From: Adiantum capillus-veneris
Taxonomy: Eukaryota; Streptophyta; Polypodiopsida; Polypodiales; Pteridaceae
Assembly: GCA_014529385.2 (NCBI GenBank)
Contig: CM043955.1
Span: 153,851,640 to 153,915,639, forward strand
DNA length: 64,000 bases
Direction: 5' to 3'
Under the pieces are notes generated by a model. It had not been told where the DNA came from. It worked only from the letters and a program-made list of their open reading frames with translations, and did not search any database. Positions 53,437 through 62,840 of this stretch are shown piece after piece (the first letter of the stretch is position 1; each line of letters opens with the position of its first letter). Made by a program: the position numbers and the translations under genes.

Positions 53437-54070
53437 ATGGAAAAGATTCCATATGCATCTGCAGTGGGTAGTTTGATGTATGCAATGATTGCTACTCGCC
53501 CAGACATTGCATTTGCAGTGGGAGTAGTAAGTCGATACATGTCAAACCCAGGCAAGAAACATTGGGAGGCAGTGAAAGGAATATTGAGATACCTGAAAGC
53601 TACAAAGAGTATGCGTATATGCTATGGGAGTCAGGAGCTAAGTGTAAAGGGTTTTACAGACTCAGATTATGCAGGTGACTTAGACAACCGAAGGTCTACG
53701 TCAGGGTATGTCTTTACATTGGCTGGTGGAGCAGTATCATGGCGTTCTAGATTACAAGATTGTGTTACTTAGTCTACTACAGAGGCTGAATATGTTGCAG
53801 CATCAGAGGCATGCAAAGAATCAATTTGGCTTAATCGACTAGTAACAGATTTGTGAATCAAAGAAGAGATGCCCGTGTTATATTGTAACAGTTTATCACT
53901 CAAAGACAAAGCATGTGGATGTGAAGTATCATTTCATCAAGGAAATGCTCGAGGATAAGCAACTTCAGCTTGTCAAAGTTCACACCACAGAAAATCCTGC
54001 TGATCTACTTACAAAAGGACTTCCCTCAGAGAGCTTTGCGCATTTTTGCAAGCAGTTAGGTGTAGGGTAG
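53437..54070 (+). pseudogene. copia-4 RT end and RNase H, with internal deletion
   Basis: Open 53437-53772: VGSLMYAMIATRPDIAFAV, DSDYAGDLDNRRSTSGYVF. A TAG (53770-53772; CAG in copia-2) and a TGA (53854-53856; GGA in copia-2) follow. Near 53886 a net deletion of about 32 bp relative to copia-2 removes the segment that encodes the CDSQSAIQLARNP motif, including an RNase H catalytic Asp. The tail (KHVDVKYHFIKEML, NPADLLTKGLPS) then reads to the TAG near 54068. Confidence 0.9.
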
Positions 54071-54159
54071 TACATCACTTCTCTACATCTCTTGTATATT
54101 AGCTTGTATAGTAGCGTCTCTCACACTTAAAGTACCACATTGGACTTTAAGTGGGAGGT

Positions 54160-54350
54160 TTTTGGGGCATAAAGCCCAATGTGGTTGTCTAGGTAAGTGG
54201 GCGGGCCGCCAGGTATGTACATATATTCTTTGTAAAAACCTAATAAGAACTCACTATGCTCTACACATTACAGTAGAGCGAGTTCACCATATCATCATGC
54301 TCTTCTTCTCACACTCTCTCTCGCATCGCACTTCCGCTCGTACTCCTTCA
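54160..54350 (+). repeat. copia-4 3' LTR (191 bp) with altered first bases
   Basis: Preceded by the PPT TTTAAGTGGGAGGT (54146-54159). Begins TTTTGGGGCATAAAG where the 5' LTR has TGTTGGGG, so the terminal TG needed by integrase is changed to TT here. It ends GTACTCCTTCA. Confidence 0.93.
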
Positions 54351-54355
54351 TCGTG

Positions 54356-55541
54356 TTGTGTGCTTTGCGATCGAGGGCTGTTGCACCGCAATCAACACCA
54401 TCCCTATTCAAATCCAACCCTATAGTGTGTGAAGGCCACGTATATATTGTCATTTCTTGACACCTATTGGCCTTTCCTGTGTGCTCTCTAGTTACAGTCG
54501 AACCACTTACCATCATTGCAACAGTGCTCGTCGCCTGTAGACTATTGTTGCCACCACATCTACTACATCACATAATTTGCATCTGAAGATTGGTTTGTCA
54601 ACATGCTCACAGCACGTTCACCACTCTCTTGTGCATGATCCTCGTGCCCTACCACTCTGCTCGTTACTTGTTGACTTGAGCCTTGCCATGAGCCATGTGA
54701 TACCCTTCTTTGGCCTTAGTACCAGCAGCGAAGTTGCTCCAAAGGCTCAAACTAAGGATTTTTCATGGGATAAAAGGAGATATTTCTCATTCTCACAAAG
54801 GGCCGGGCCTAAAGCCTTTAAATGATGCAAAAGGAAGAAAATCTTGTTTTCCCCTTCAAGAGAATCTTCCCACAGAGCTTTGAGCACCGAACTAGTCCCC
54901 ACACCAAAGGGCTTGAAATGTATGCAATATTCAATTTGAAGATTGTAAAATCTCAGACCATGCATTTGCACACACAGTTTGCACAAAACCCTTTGCATTT
55001 GCACAAACCTTATGTATCCACATTTTGCACGGACACGAAACACGATCACTTTTGGCTTCACAAAGATGACAAAACTTTTACAAGGATCAAACACTGCCCA
55101 ACATCGGGTAAGACCATCCTCACTTAGACACATTTGCACAAAATCTAGCACACATGTCATGTCGACATTGGCATCTACTGTGGAAGATTTGACGACATAT
55201 TTGGAGGGGAGGAAAAGCATCAACGACAACAAAAATTTGTAACCGATATCGGCAACACAACACAAATACTTTGACACTTTGTAGTTGGACTTCACCTTTG
55301 ACAAAGCCCCATTTGTTTTTTTTTTTAACCTACCACCCAGTTGCCTACCATTCTCTAGGAAAGGTGTATTTGGCGTATACCCTTCTATCAAATTCTCAAC
55401 AGACAGGTATATTTTGATCCTACAACCAGTTGACAATTCACTTGGGAGGATGTTTTGATCTTTGGTCCTACACCCACTTGACAATTATCTGGGGAGGACA
55501 CCTTTGTACTTTTGGGTGCTACTATGACACACGGGGAGGTT
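54356..55541 (+). other. E5 interior, right part
   Basis: About 1.2 kb of E5 internal DNA without gag or pol. On the minus strand an ORF of 245 codons (54747-55484) is open. It has Cys-rich and hydrophobic text (LCCVADIGYKFLLSLMLFLP) with no known family. The E5 PPT ACGGGGAGGT lies at 55531-55540. Confidence 0.5.
54747..55484 (-). CDS. 245-codon ORF antisense to E5 (hypothetical)
   Basis: The longest ORF of the window without retroelement similarity. It starts MSSGCRTKDQNILPSE and contains repeated words of the type LSTGCRI/SSGCRTK near its start. No domain or signal is recognised, and the sequence on the opposite strand is repetitive (recurring CATTTGCACA words). Coding status is doubtful; a non-autonomous element with a chance long antisense frame is the simplest reading. 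Confidence 0.2.
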   Translation of the reverse strand: MSSGCRTKDQNILPSELSTGCRIKIYLSVENLIEGYTPNTPFLENGRQLGGRLKKKTNGALSKVKSNYKVSKYLCCVADIGYKFLLSLMLFLPSKYVVKSSTVDANVDMTCVLDFVQMCLSEDGLTRCWAVFDPCKSFVIFVKPKVIVFRVRAKCGYIRFVQMQRVLCKLCVQMHGLRFYNLQIEYCIHFKPFGVGTSSVLKALWEDSLEGENKIFFLLHHLKALGPALCENEKYLLLSHEKSLV

Positions 55542-55865
55542 TGTTGCGGTGTGTGGCACATCCACACCACCACGAGTGAGAACCCTCTCTAGTTTAGAAG
55601 CCTACACATATGAAATCACTGATTAGGTCATTGGATGCCCACTCCCAAGTCTATAAAAGAAGCCTAAGCACTTTGTATCTAATATCACATCCATGCTCTA
55701 CCCATCACTCTAGCCTACTTTGTATCCACCATTTGCATATTAGTCTAATCATGATTTGCTCTTTGTGTTAGTGTCAACTTCGCCCTCTAATGTATTTTGG
55801 AATTAGCCTACTAATTACATTATGAACGGCTCACTAATGTTTTCACCATATTGCAATTCCCAACA
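55542..55865 (+). repeat. E5 3' LTR (324 bp)
   Basis: Starts TGTTGCGGTGTGTGG after the PPT and ends CCCAACA. It matches 47886-48203. E5 is therefore a non-autonomous + strand LTR element of about 2.5 kb without copia-4. The target duplication cannot be checked because the left LTR start is lost. Confidence 0.8.
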
Positions 55866-57120
55866 CAACCTTAGGTTTGGGATTTACTCCACATAGGGAG
55901 AGTAAATGTACCCATGGCTTTAGACACAAGGCACCGTACTTTTTTAGCTATCATAGGTCATACCATTTGCTAATCATTCACTTGACTAGATTTCTACTAG
56001 TTCATAAGCATTCCAAATTTTGGAAGGAATTTCTTCAAGAGTAGGAGCAATAAGTTTTGCTCAGTTACGTAGGCATCTCGTATAGGATAGGCTTTTCCCT
56101 TAGTCTAAGATTTAGTTTTTGGCCAAAGGGATAGTCTCTTTAGACGTTACTGTTCTAACTTTGATTGCGATCATCTAGTTTTACAAAGTTTGGTCTTTGC
56201 TACAAGCAAATAGTTCAATGTATGAGTACAAGATTTGGTATTTGCCAAGTGCACCACATAGTAGACTAGGAATAAATTGGTGTTCTTAGGAAAATTGTTT
56301 CTTTGATGTTTTCGAAAATGAAAACTCTCCTTCAAGGGGGGAGTAATGTCAAGAGAAGGGTAGTATGCCCATGGTGGGATAGGATCTTAGGCAAGGACAG
56401 CTAGTGTGCTATGTTTAGCAGTCTCCAAAAGATATCCTATAATACGAGGTGATTGGGTGGAGAAAGGCACGTCAGTAGCTCCCTTATCCTTTTAGAAACT
56501 CTCATATGTTTGGAGGTCAAAGATTCACCTTGTCCTTTTATTCAGAACCTATATTCTCTCATAGTCAAAGACGCTCCATATGATATAGTATTGTTTTTAA
56601 TGAGACATACAATCTTGGATGAGAAGGAGCCTAGCAGGCACAAATACACTCAAAGCTACTACCCTCCATCTTTGCCATCTGAGGGATTTCTAAGTTTGTG
56701 GCATATCCCAATGTGAGACCTCCTTGACTAAATCAAACACACCCCAAAAGGCAAATTCCCTACATAACTAGGATATTCAATTCCTTTATAGGCGGCGGGC
56801 ATGGAACATAAGGCTTAGAAGAATGTATATCCCAAGAGATTCATAATGATTGATTCTATGCTTGCTATAGTTATACGAATGTATCCTAAGATGACATTGT
56901 ATACTCCTTGCCCATTGTCTTGTGTTTCATGCAATTGGTCCAGGCAGAAATTTATCTCTTCAACTCTATGATGCTGGAAGCTTAGTTGTATGGAATGGCT
57001 CATCCAAATGTTTAATCTCCTAATCCGTGCGTCATATCTCCTTTTTCATACATTTCATCTTTTTTTAACGGACAAACAAAATTGTGACTAGAAAGGTGCC
57101 AAAGCGTAAATCCAAAAGGT
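55866..57120. other. unassigned DNA, no gene seen
   Basis: About 1.25 kb with a few short frames (for example 56453-56716, +) of no recognisable family. Some phrases near 56320-56480 (AAAATGAAAACTCTCC, CAAGGGGGGAGTAATG) look like the end of an LTR element with a PPT (CAAGGGGGGAG), but no LTR pair was found. Confidence 0.4.
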
Positions 57121-57123
57121 AGT

Positions 57124-57980
57124 TTATATTCTGAATGAATCGAGTCGAAAATTTTGTTTGAAGATAACGAGAAAGATGCCAAAACTCGAGAGGCATGGAC
57201 GATGGCTCAGCCTCCAGGATGGAAAAGGAAAAAAGAGAAGCGGAAGGGCCATGAAAAGATGAGGGGGTGTGGTGTATTGAAGAGTGCCACTTGGGCGAAG
57301 AGGACGCAACGGTGCGGACGACAAGAAGGTGGCGGCAAATGGAACGACAAAACCGTCATATGGGAAGGGGCCCAAAAAATATAAAAAGCGCGGGGGCCAC
57401 ACCCCGGGCGCCCGGACGTCGTGTGAGCACGCCGTCCCAGGACGGGGTCGTACCCGCGCCGGGAAAACCAGAGCAGTCAAAATCTTGACTGGTGCGCCAC
57501 CCCAGACGCAAGAGAGTCTCAGCGAGAAGTCATTATTTTCTTAACTATTTGGGGGAAATTAAACTATCAATAACCGCAGGTGAGAAAACAGAGGGCACTG
57601 GGCAGTAAAATTCGAGGCAAGTGCACCATAGCTGGCCTATGGGCCATGGCCATCGCAGCTGAGAGCTGTTCACACGCCACACCACGTGGCCAGAAATGTG
57701 GAATAAGTGACGTGGCAGTCCGCATTTGGTGGACAATGGAAGGCAATGAACGTAGAAAAATGGCACTAAATTTTTTCATCTTGGGGAAGGGGATGGGCGG
57801 TTTCAACTTTCTCTCCATTCTAGGGTCAAGAGGAGAACTTTTGTCATTTTTTGGCATGCTGTTTGCTTGCTTCTTCAGTGTGCTTGCTTCGCGAGCTACT
57901 CTATCTATTTGGTAATAAAACTCCTCTATCACTAGCTTATGGCTAGCTTTTGTAGTTTTACGAGCTAACTCAAATTGCAT
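57124..57980. promoter_or_regulatory. CpG-rich island with G-box and ACGT motifs
   Basis: Within AT-rich, CpG-poor repeats, 57150-57760 is GC-rich with many CpG (dense at 57385-57490: GCGCGGGGG, GGGCGCCCGGACG). CCACGTGG at 57682-57689 is a perfect palindromic plant G-box. TGACGTGGCA at 57708-57717 is a second ACGT-core element of the ABRE/C-box type. ORFs are open on both strands (57124-57480 and 57567-57980 minus; 57580-57915 plus), none of a known family; the 137-codon minus ORF starts MQFELARKTTKASHK. It may be the promoter and first exon of a host gene cut off by LINE-B, or a young unrecognised element. Confidence 0.4.
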
Positions 57981-58092
57981 GTGTGTTTACAACTAAAGAA
58001 AGGATGCCAAATTAATGATGCACACAGAGAACTATGTCCCCAAATCAAGTAGTAAGTTAGAACCCTGATGGGTCAACATCCCCCGTAGCTTC

Positions 58093-58120
58093 TTTTTTTT
58101 TTTTTTGGGGGGGGGGGGGG
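58093..58120 (-). repeat. LINE-B 3' end: poly(A) next to a C run
   Basis: T14 then G14 on the + strand, that is a C run followed by poly(A) on the minus strand, at the downstream end of the minus-strand LINE-B. Confidence 0.6.
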
Positions 58121-58679
58121 TAGCCCCACTTCATCCGAGCAATTCACAATGGAGGAAATCCTTCTGAATAATTGTATTAAGTTAGACATTTGCCTCTCTA
58201 GAATCAACTAATTGGCTTCTACACATGGTATGTCTGGTTCAACAGGAATAGGTCTATCTTGGACAAAGTTGCATATGTTTCTCATACTCTACTGTCTGAC
58301 ATGAGAAGGACTATTGAAGTCTATGTTCCAGAGATGAATACAGTATCTGAGTTTTCCCCAGCATGACATTCATAAAACAATCTCTTGGAAGAATATTTTT
58401 CTTTTTTCCCTTGTAAGTTTAACCTTTTCTATCTCTCTTTCTCAAAAAGACAAAACATGCCAGGTAGATTGACATGACCTATTTCTGGAAGCCTATGGGA
58501 TTGCACAATTCACATTGTCCCCCCTCCCCTGCCCAAATATATATATATATATATATATCTTCAACAGATGTTTGTTCTTGGGGCACTTGAAGAAGAGGTG
58601 GGTTAAAGATTCCTCCTCTGAATGACATCTCTAGCAGAGTCCTTAAGTTCTTCTTACTTTGTTTGCTTTGGCTCCAATC

Positions 58680-59500
58680 CAAAGACCATCTTGATGAAAC
58701 CCTTTTGTTCTTGAAGAATAATTTTGTCCATGTGTGGGTTGATCCTTCTAGCTAAGGATAATGCAAAGATCTTATATATTGAAGTCACACAGGAGATGGG
58801 TCTCCAATTAGACAGATCCTCCTTAATGTTTATGTTGGTAGAAAAATCTTCTTGTCTAACAGTTTCTAGCCAGACTTTGAGAAGGTTGGGATGATAAAAT
58901 CCTACTAAGATTTATAAAACTCATCGAGAATACCATCTATTCCTGGAGTCTTTCCATCTTTGAGAGCCTTAATGGTCTCTCTGATCTCCCCCTCTAAAAT
59001 AGGTGTATCCATACTTCTAACCAGATGCTCTTCTTGATATGAGCTATGTGAGCTCTAGTATTCCTTACAACCTCATTTCTCAAGGGGGGCCAGAGAAGAC
59101 ATTAGAGTAGTACACATGAGCCAATTCCATATTTTCTTTATGGTTAGAAGCTTTTGTCCCAGTTGGACTATTGATAAAAGGTATGAAATCTCTGGATTTT
59201 TTCTTTTTGAGCGGATTGAACATATCCTTGTTAGGCTTATCAATCTTTCCAGCCCAAAAGTCTCTATTAGCATCAAAGGAGCTCTTTCTGCCTAAGGGAC
59301 TCTTTCAGGTCTATAAGTTCCTAGGGAGGAGGATTTGAAGAGGACAATTTATTCTCCAAAACTGAGATTTTGTCCCTAATTCAATCATTCTTCTACAAGA
59401 TCTGATTTTGCTAGCCTTTTTCCTACAGTCAATGGAATTTTTCCAAGTGTTGTGTCCCAAGCCTTGAAGGTGGAAGCTTCGTTCTCAAAAGATTCTTTTA
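58680..59500 (-). pseudogene. LINE-B reverse transcriptase N-terminal part
   Basis: The minus-strand text near 58715-58860 reads EDLSNWRPISCV, SIYKIFALSLARRINPHM and IILQEQKGF, matching the L1 RT block '..WRPI.L....YKI....LA.R......I...Q.GF'. Upstream, DGIFDEFYKS near 58930 is the 'pG.DG...eFYk' block. The YADD region is missing, so the element is 3' truncated or rearranged. Confidence 0.65.
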
Positions 59501-59859
59501 GAACTTCTTTGACCTTATATTTGACTTATGGAAGCTTAAGCAAAGATTGATCTAGGTGAGGCCATCCTGCTTTATAATCACAACAAATTGATCCAAAGTA
59601 GCAATAATAGGCATGTTATCAAAAAGAAGAATAGAATCGTCTGTTTTGCAATTAATGAACATATGAAGTTGCATTAGATTAAGAGACATATACATCATGT
59701 CCAATCTAGTTGCTCTATAGTACTCACCTGACTGTTTGTTATTCCAAGAGAATCATGTGGTTTCAGAGATTTCTACCAGATTTAGATTCTCCACCATATT
59801 ATCCCATTGGATTTTTTCTTTTCCAAACATTATCTGTCCTTGGGCTTTGTATCTATCCT

Positions 59860-60320
59860 ATAGAGATTCTACATTATTGAAGTCACCAGCCAACAAATAG
59901 GGTTAGTCAAAAGGCTCGGTTCTTCCCTGGTATTGGCTCTGCTAGAAATGGAATTGGAAGCATAGAGACTGATAAATGCATAATTGAAGGGTTCAAAGAG
60001 CTCTATACCAACCCAACTGCCTCTAAGAGAGTGAAGGGTTTGATTGACACAATCAAATATTTTGCATGGATTCCAATGACAGCTCCTCCTCTGCCTTGAT
60101 GATTTGTGGTAAACCAAGTAAACTGAGATTCAAATCTTTTAAGATTGAATTGCAGATTATTGTCTACACTTTTAGTTCATGGAGACATATAATATCAGTA
60201 TATAAAGAAATGTCATGCATCCATTTCTTTATACATGTAGGTTTAAAGAGGGATCATTTATCCCTCTGCAATTGACTTAGAATTGTTAATTTTGGAGCCT
60301 TCATGTCTTAGTGGATTTAG
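59860..60320 (-). pseudogene. LINE-B endonuclease (fragmentary)
   Basis: Minus-strand text MKAPKLTILSQLQRDK with ICLHELKV (the L1 'QETK' block altered) near 60150-60300, WVGIELFEPFNYAFISLYA near 59960-60030, and LLTNPICWLVTSIM, the remnant of the W...GDFN block, near 59870-59920. The order fits an L1 APE endonuclease, but key residues are mutated or unreadable. Confidence 0.5.
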
Positions 60321-61000
60321 CTGGTTTGGAAAGGACAAGAGAAGATCTAATAGGATTAGGGTTTTCCTCTTTCTTTCTCGAATTAAATTTTTGCTTGAGG
60401 TGGGAAGGGTTTCTTCTTCAGCTGTTGTCATATAGGTGTCCTCATCATAAGGGCCAGGAAAGCTAGCAAGCTTGATCTTCTCCTTATTGTCCTCTATTTC
60501 TAGCTCTCTTTCAAAAGATTATTGGGTCTCCCACCTGCATCACTGGTATTTGGGTATTAGGGATGGCCTCCTCTTCACTTTCAGAGGAGGAGTATTATGA
60601 GGATGTACCCCTAGTCAAGTCACTAGGGCTTGGGGGTAGTTTTTTATCCATTAGACGATTCAGATGTTGATTGTGGAGGGGATTTTGGTTACCCTTTTCT
60701 TCGTCGACCTGTTCTTCATCTACATGTGGGGAAGGGTTTTCCTGCTCTAGCATTTCCTTGTTGTTAGCAGGAATGTCATAGTTAAAAGGGTCAAAAACAT
60801 CTTCAAGTAGAGCATGGAAAGCCTGTCCTTTAGGAGGGATGATTCTTGTATTCTTGGGAGGTCTATGGGAGTTTTTTTTTTGGACTTGTTGGAAAGGATT
60901 CCCAACTTCATCTTGGTTAGATTTCTAAGGTTCTTTTGAAGCTATATCTCTGGGAAGTTATTTATCAAATGCCCCTACGTCATACAGTGGAAGCAGCATT
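60321..61000 (-). pseudogene. LINE-B ORF1-ORF2 intervening region
   Basis: About 0.7 kb of degenerate sequence between the endonuclease and the DUF4283 domain. Short Asp/Glu/Ser-rich text is seen. No CCHC knuckle was identified, though TMWC-type words near 60980 (LPLYDVGAF) mark the place where one is expected in plant L1 ORF1. Confidence 0.4.
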
Positions 61001-61493
61001 AGAAAGATTCTTGTAAAAGACCATCTAGGTATGGAGCCATTTTCTTGTGGAGTCTTTGAGAGGGATGTCAAACATGAGTTCTTGATTAGTGTCTACTTCA
61101 ATAAGAAGTTGGGGATCCCATTAGGCTTGATTCCCCCTCTGGCCTTTTGACCTAAAACTTTGCCAATTTGAGCACCCAGTTCTTTCAGCCAAGGGTAAAA
61201 GTCAACAGGCAGGTCAAGAAAATTAATCCAAATGGGAACCTTGGCAGGTTTTTCCCATCTAGGGGTGAATCCCTCATACCATTTAAAGACAGATAGAGGA
61301 GTATTCGTTATTATCAATTGACCCTATCCTATGGCTTGGAGGGCCTCATTTGCATTATCAAAGAAGAACAAATAATAATTATTAGGTAGGTATTGAGCAT
61401 GGTTAGGTTTTATATTTTTGTTACCCCACTGTTGGTTAATCCATTGTTTGAGAGTTTCCACTGAGGGCCTGATGCCATGACACAGCCCTATCA

Positions 61494-61591
<98 letters not shown>

Positions 61592-61883
61592 GAGCATACC
61601 AGGTTTGAAGGTCTTTAGCCTCAATAATGAGAGTATCCCGGGTGAGGGATAGGGCAGGAGAAGGACATCTAGGAGGAGTAGGGCATCTGATAGGTGACTG
61701 AGGAGGGATCCTCTTCCAAGAAGGAGCAGGGGAAGAGTGCTTTGCTGACAGAGAGTCATTTTGATTTAGGATTGGTGGTCTATAATCATAGCTAGGGTTA
61801 TTATCTATGTTTTGCAAGACATTAGATACAATAAAATATTGCATACATGGGAACATTGAAGAGAAAGGTTTTTGATTATCCAT
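61000..61883 (-). pseudogene. LINE-B ORF1 with DUF4283-type domain and (Arg-Glu)n expansion
   Basis: The N-terminal 129-codon stretch (61494-61883, MDNQKPFSSMFPCMQYF...) is Pro/Ser-rich and ends in about 15 Arg-Glu pairs encoded by the CT tract. Beyond it, in another frame, comes [19 protein letters not shown], then YLPNNYYLFFFDNANEALQA, ITNTPLSVFKWYEGFTP and KVPIWINFLDLPVDFYPWLK, ELGAQIGKVLG (61093-61490). This is the typical DUF4283 pattern of plant L1 ORF1 (W.P.F.....P.W....LP...W......IG..LG). Confidence 0.72.
61497..61586. repeat. (CT)n microsatellite inside LINE-B ORF1
   Basis: About 45 uninterrupted CT units. On the minus strand it encodes an Arg-Glu dipeptide run in the ORF1 frame. 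Confidence 0.95.
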
Positions 61884-62030
61884 GATAGGATGCTAAAACA
61901 GAGGAATACGAGAAGGGTGCCCTGATGCCACCATTGCAAAAGAGTGTAGTTCTCTGCCACACGGTCTGAGGGTGGGGAGGTTTTCGTGCCCATTCTGTTT
62001 TGAAATGCTTCCATTTCTTATATCCATGGG

Positions 62031-62639
62031 AGAAGCTGAGCAAGTCCCCTAGTCGTTGATAAGACGGATGTTGAAGATCTGTGAGCCAGAGTGAAGCCCT
62101 CTACTTGAGCATGGGGCATGTGAGGGTAGAGAATGATCCCATCTCTTGCGGGTTCCTAGAGGGACATGCCTCCTCTCCCCCCAAAGGGGAAAGGGGGGAA
62201 CCCCACTCAATAGTGCATCAAAGGGGTAGTGAAGGCGAGTGAAGGCAAAGGTTGATGGGGGTATGGAGCTTTGTATCGTGACGTGGCAACTATCATAGCA
62301 GGAGCTCCCTCTGAGAGTAGGGATGCAATTTTTGCAGTTGACAATCTAACTAGCATGTTGCATTGCTATTTCCTTGTATTTCTTCATAAGCTACCATTAA
62401 TAGTTAGGAGCACCCACCCATGAAGGGGGAGGGTGCACGTCCCCACCTTAAAAGCGGCTATGACACCTACTACCTGCACAACAAAACCGCATGATTAAGT
62501 GGATGCTTGGACTATTAAGTCACCATATGTGGGGAACATTAGAAGTGACCCCCATCGGTCTTATGTAGGAGGGCTTTAACTTGTGATTGAGTGTGTGAGT
62601 AATTTCAAGCTAAGGAGGTAAAACACCATGTGGTATCTC
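62031..62639. other. unassigned DNA 5' of LINE-B
   Basis: About 0.6 kb with runs of G and C (CCCCCCAAAGGGGAAAGG near 62180), no ORF of note and no recognised family. Confidence 0.4.
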
Positions 62640-62840
62640 TAGCCACTAAGTCCAAAGGACTTTATGATGGAGATTTTGTTTCTTTGTAGGATTTTTAAAA
62701 TAAAATCATAATCACAATGAATAATAGAGTCTTTTGACTTCTCAAAATCGATCATAGCCAACTTGAAGAATTTTTTTATCGAATAGGACTCCATGTCTAA
62801 TGGAAGACAAACTAGCCACTTAACATGTTCTGTCTAAATC
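62640..62840 (-). pseudogene. small L1-like RT fragment
   Basis: Minus-strand text FKLAMIDFEKSKDSI followed by DFILKILQ fits the L1 RT core block '.LK.D..KAYD...W.FL...L'. Nothing else of the element is readable nearby, so it is a scrap or part of the same decayed LINE-B lineage. Confidence 0.5.

Larger units (their letters stand above)
48863..54350 (+). mobile_element. copia-4, Ty1/copia LTR retrotransposon (sister of copia-2)
   Basis: A 5,488-bp + strand element inside E5 with an exact target duplication tcgtg (48858-48862 and 54351-54355). LTRs are 191 bp each and differ at about nine positions by eye. The order is LTR, PBS, ~1.1 kb leader, gag, protease, integrase, RT, RNase H, PPT, LTR. 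Gag and pol are no longer in one frame because a net 29-bp deletion removed part of the CCHC knuckle. Stops lie at 51994, 53428, 53770 and 53854; the first three are TAG where copia-2 has CAG. A net ~32-bp deletion removed part of RNase H. Confidence 0.95.
58093..62030 (-). mobile_element. LINE-B, decayed plant L1-type LINE
   Basis: Minus-strand remnant of about 3.9 kb with ORF1 (DUF4283-type), endonuclease and RT in L1 order and a poly(A)-like 3' end at 58093. All parts have stops and frame changes. The 5' boundary near 62030 is approximate (first ORF1 text at about 62010). An AT repeat lies at 58537-58558 and a long CT tract at 61497-61586. Confidence 0.65.

Noticed and set aside
56330-56350. 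CAAGGGGGGAG as the PPT of an LTR element
   Set aside because: No LTR start, partner repeat or coding region could be tied to it.
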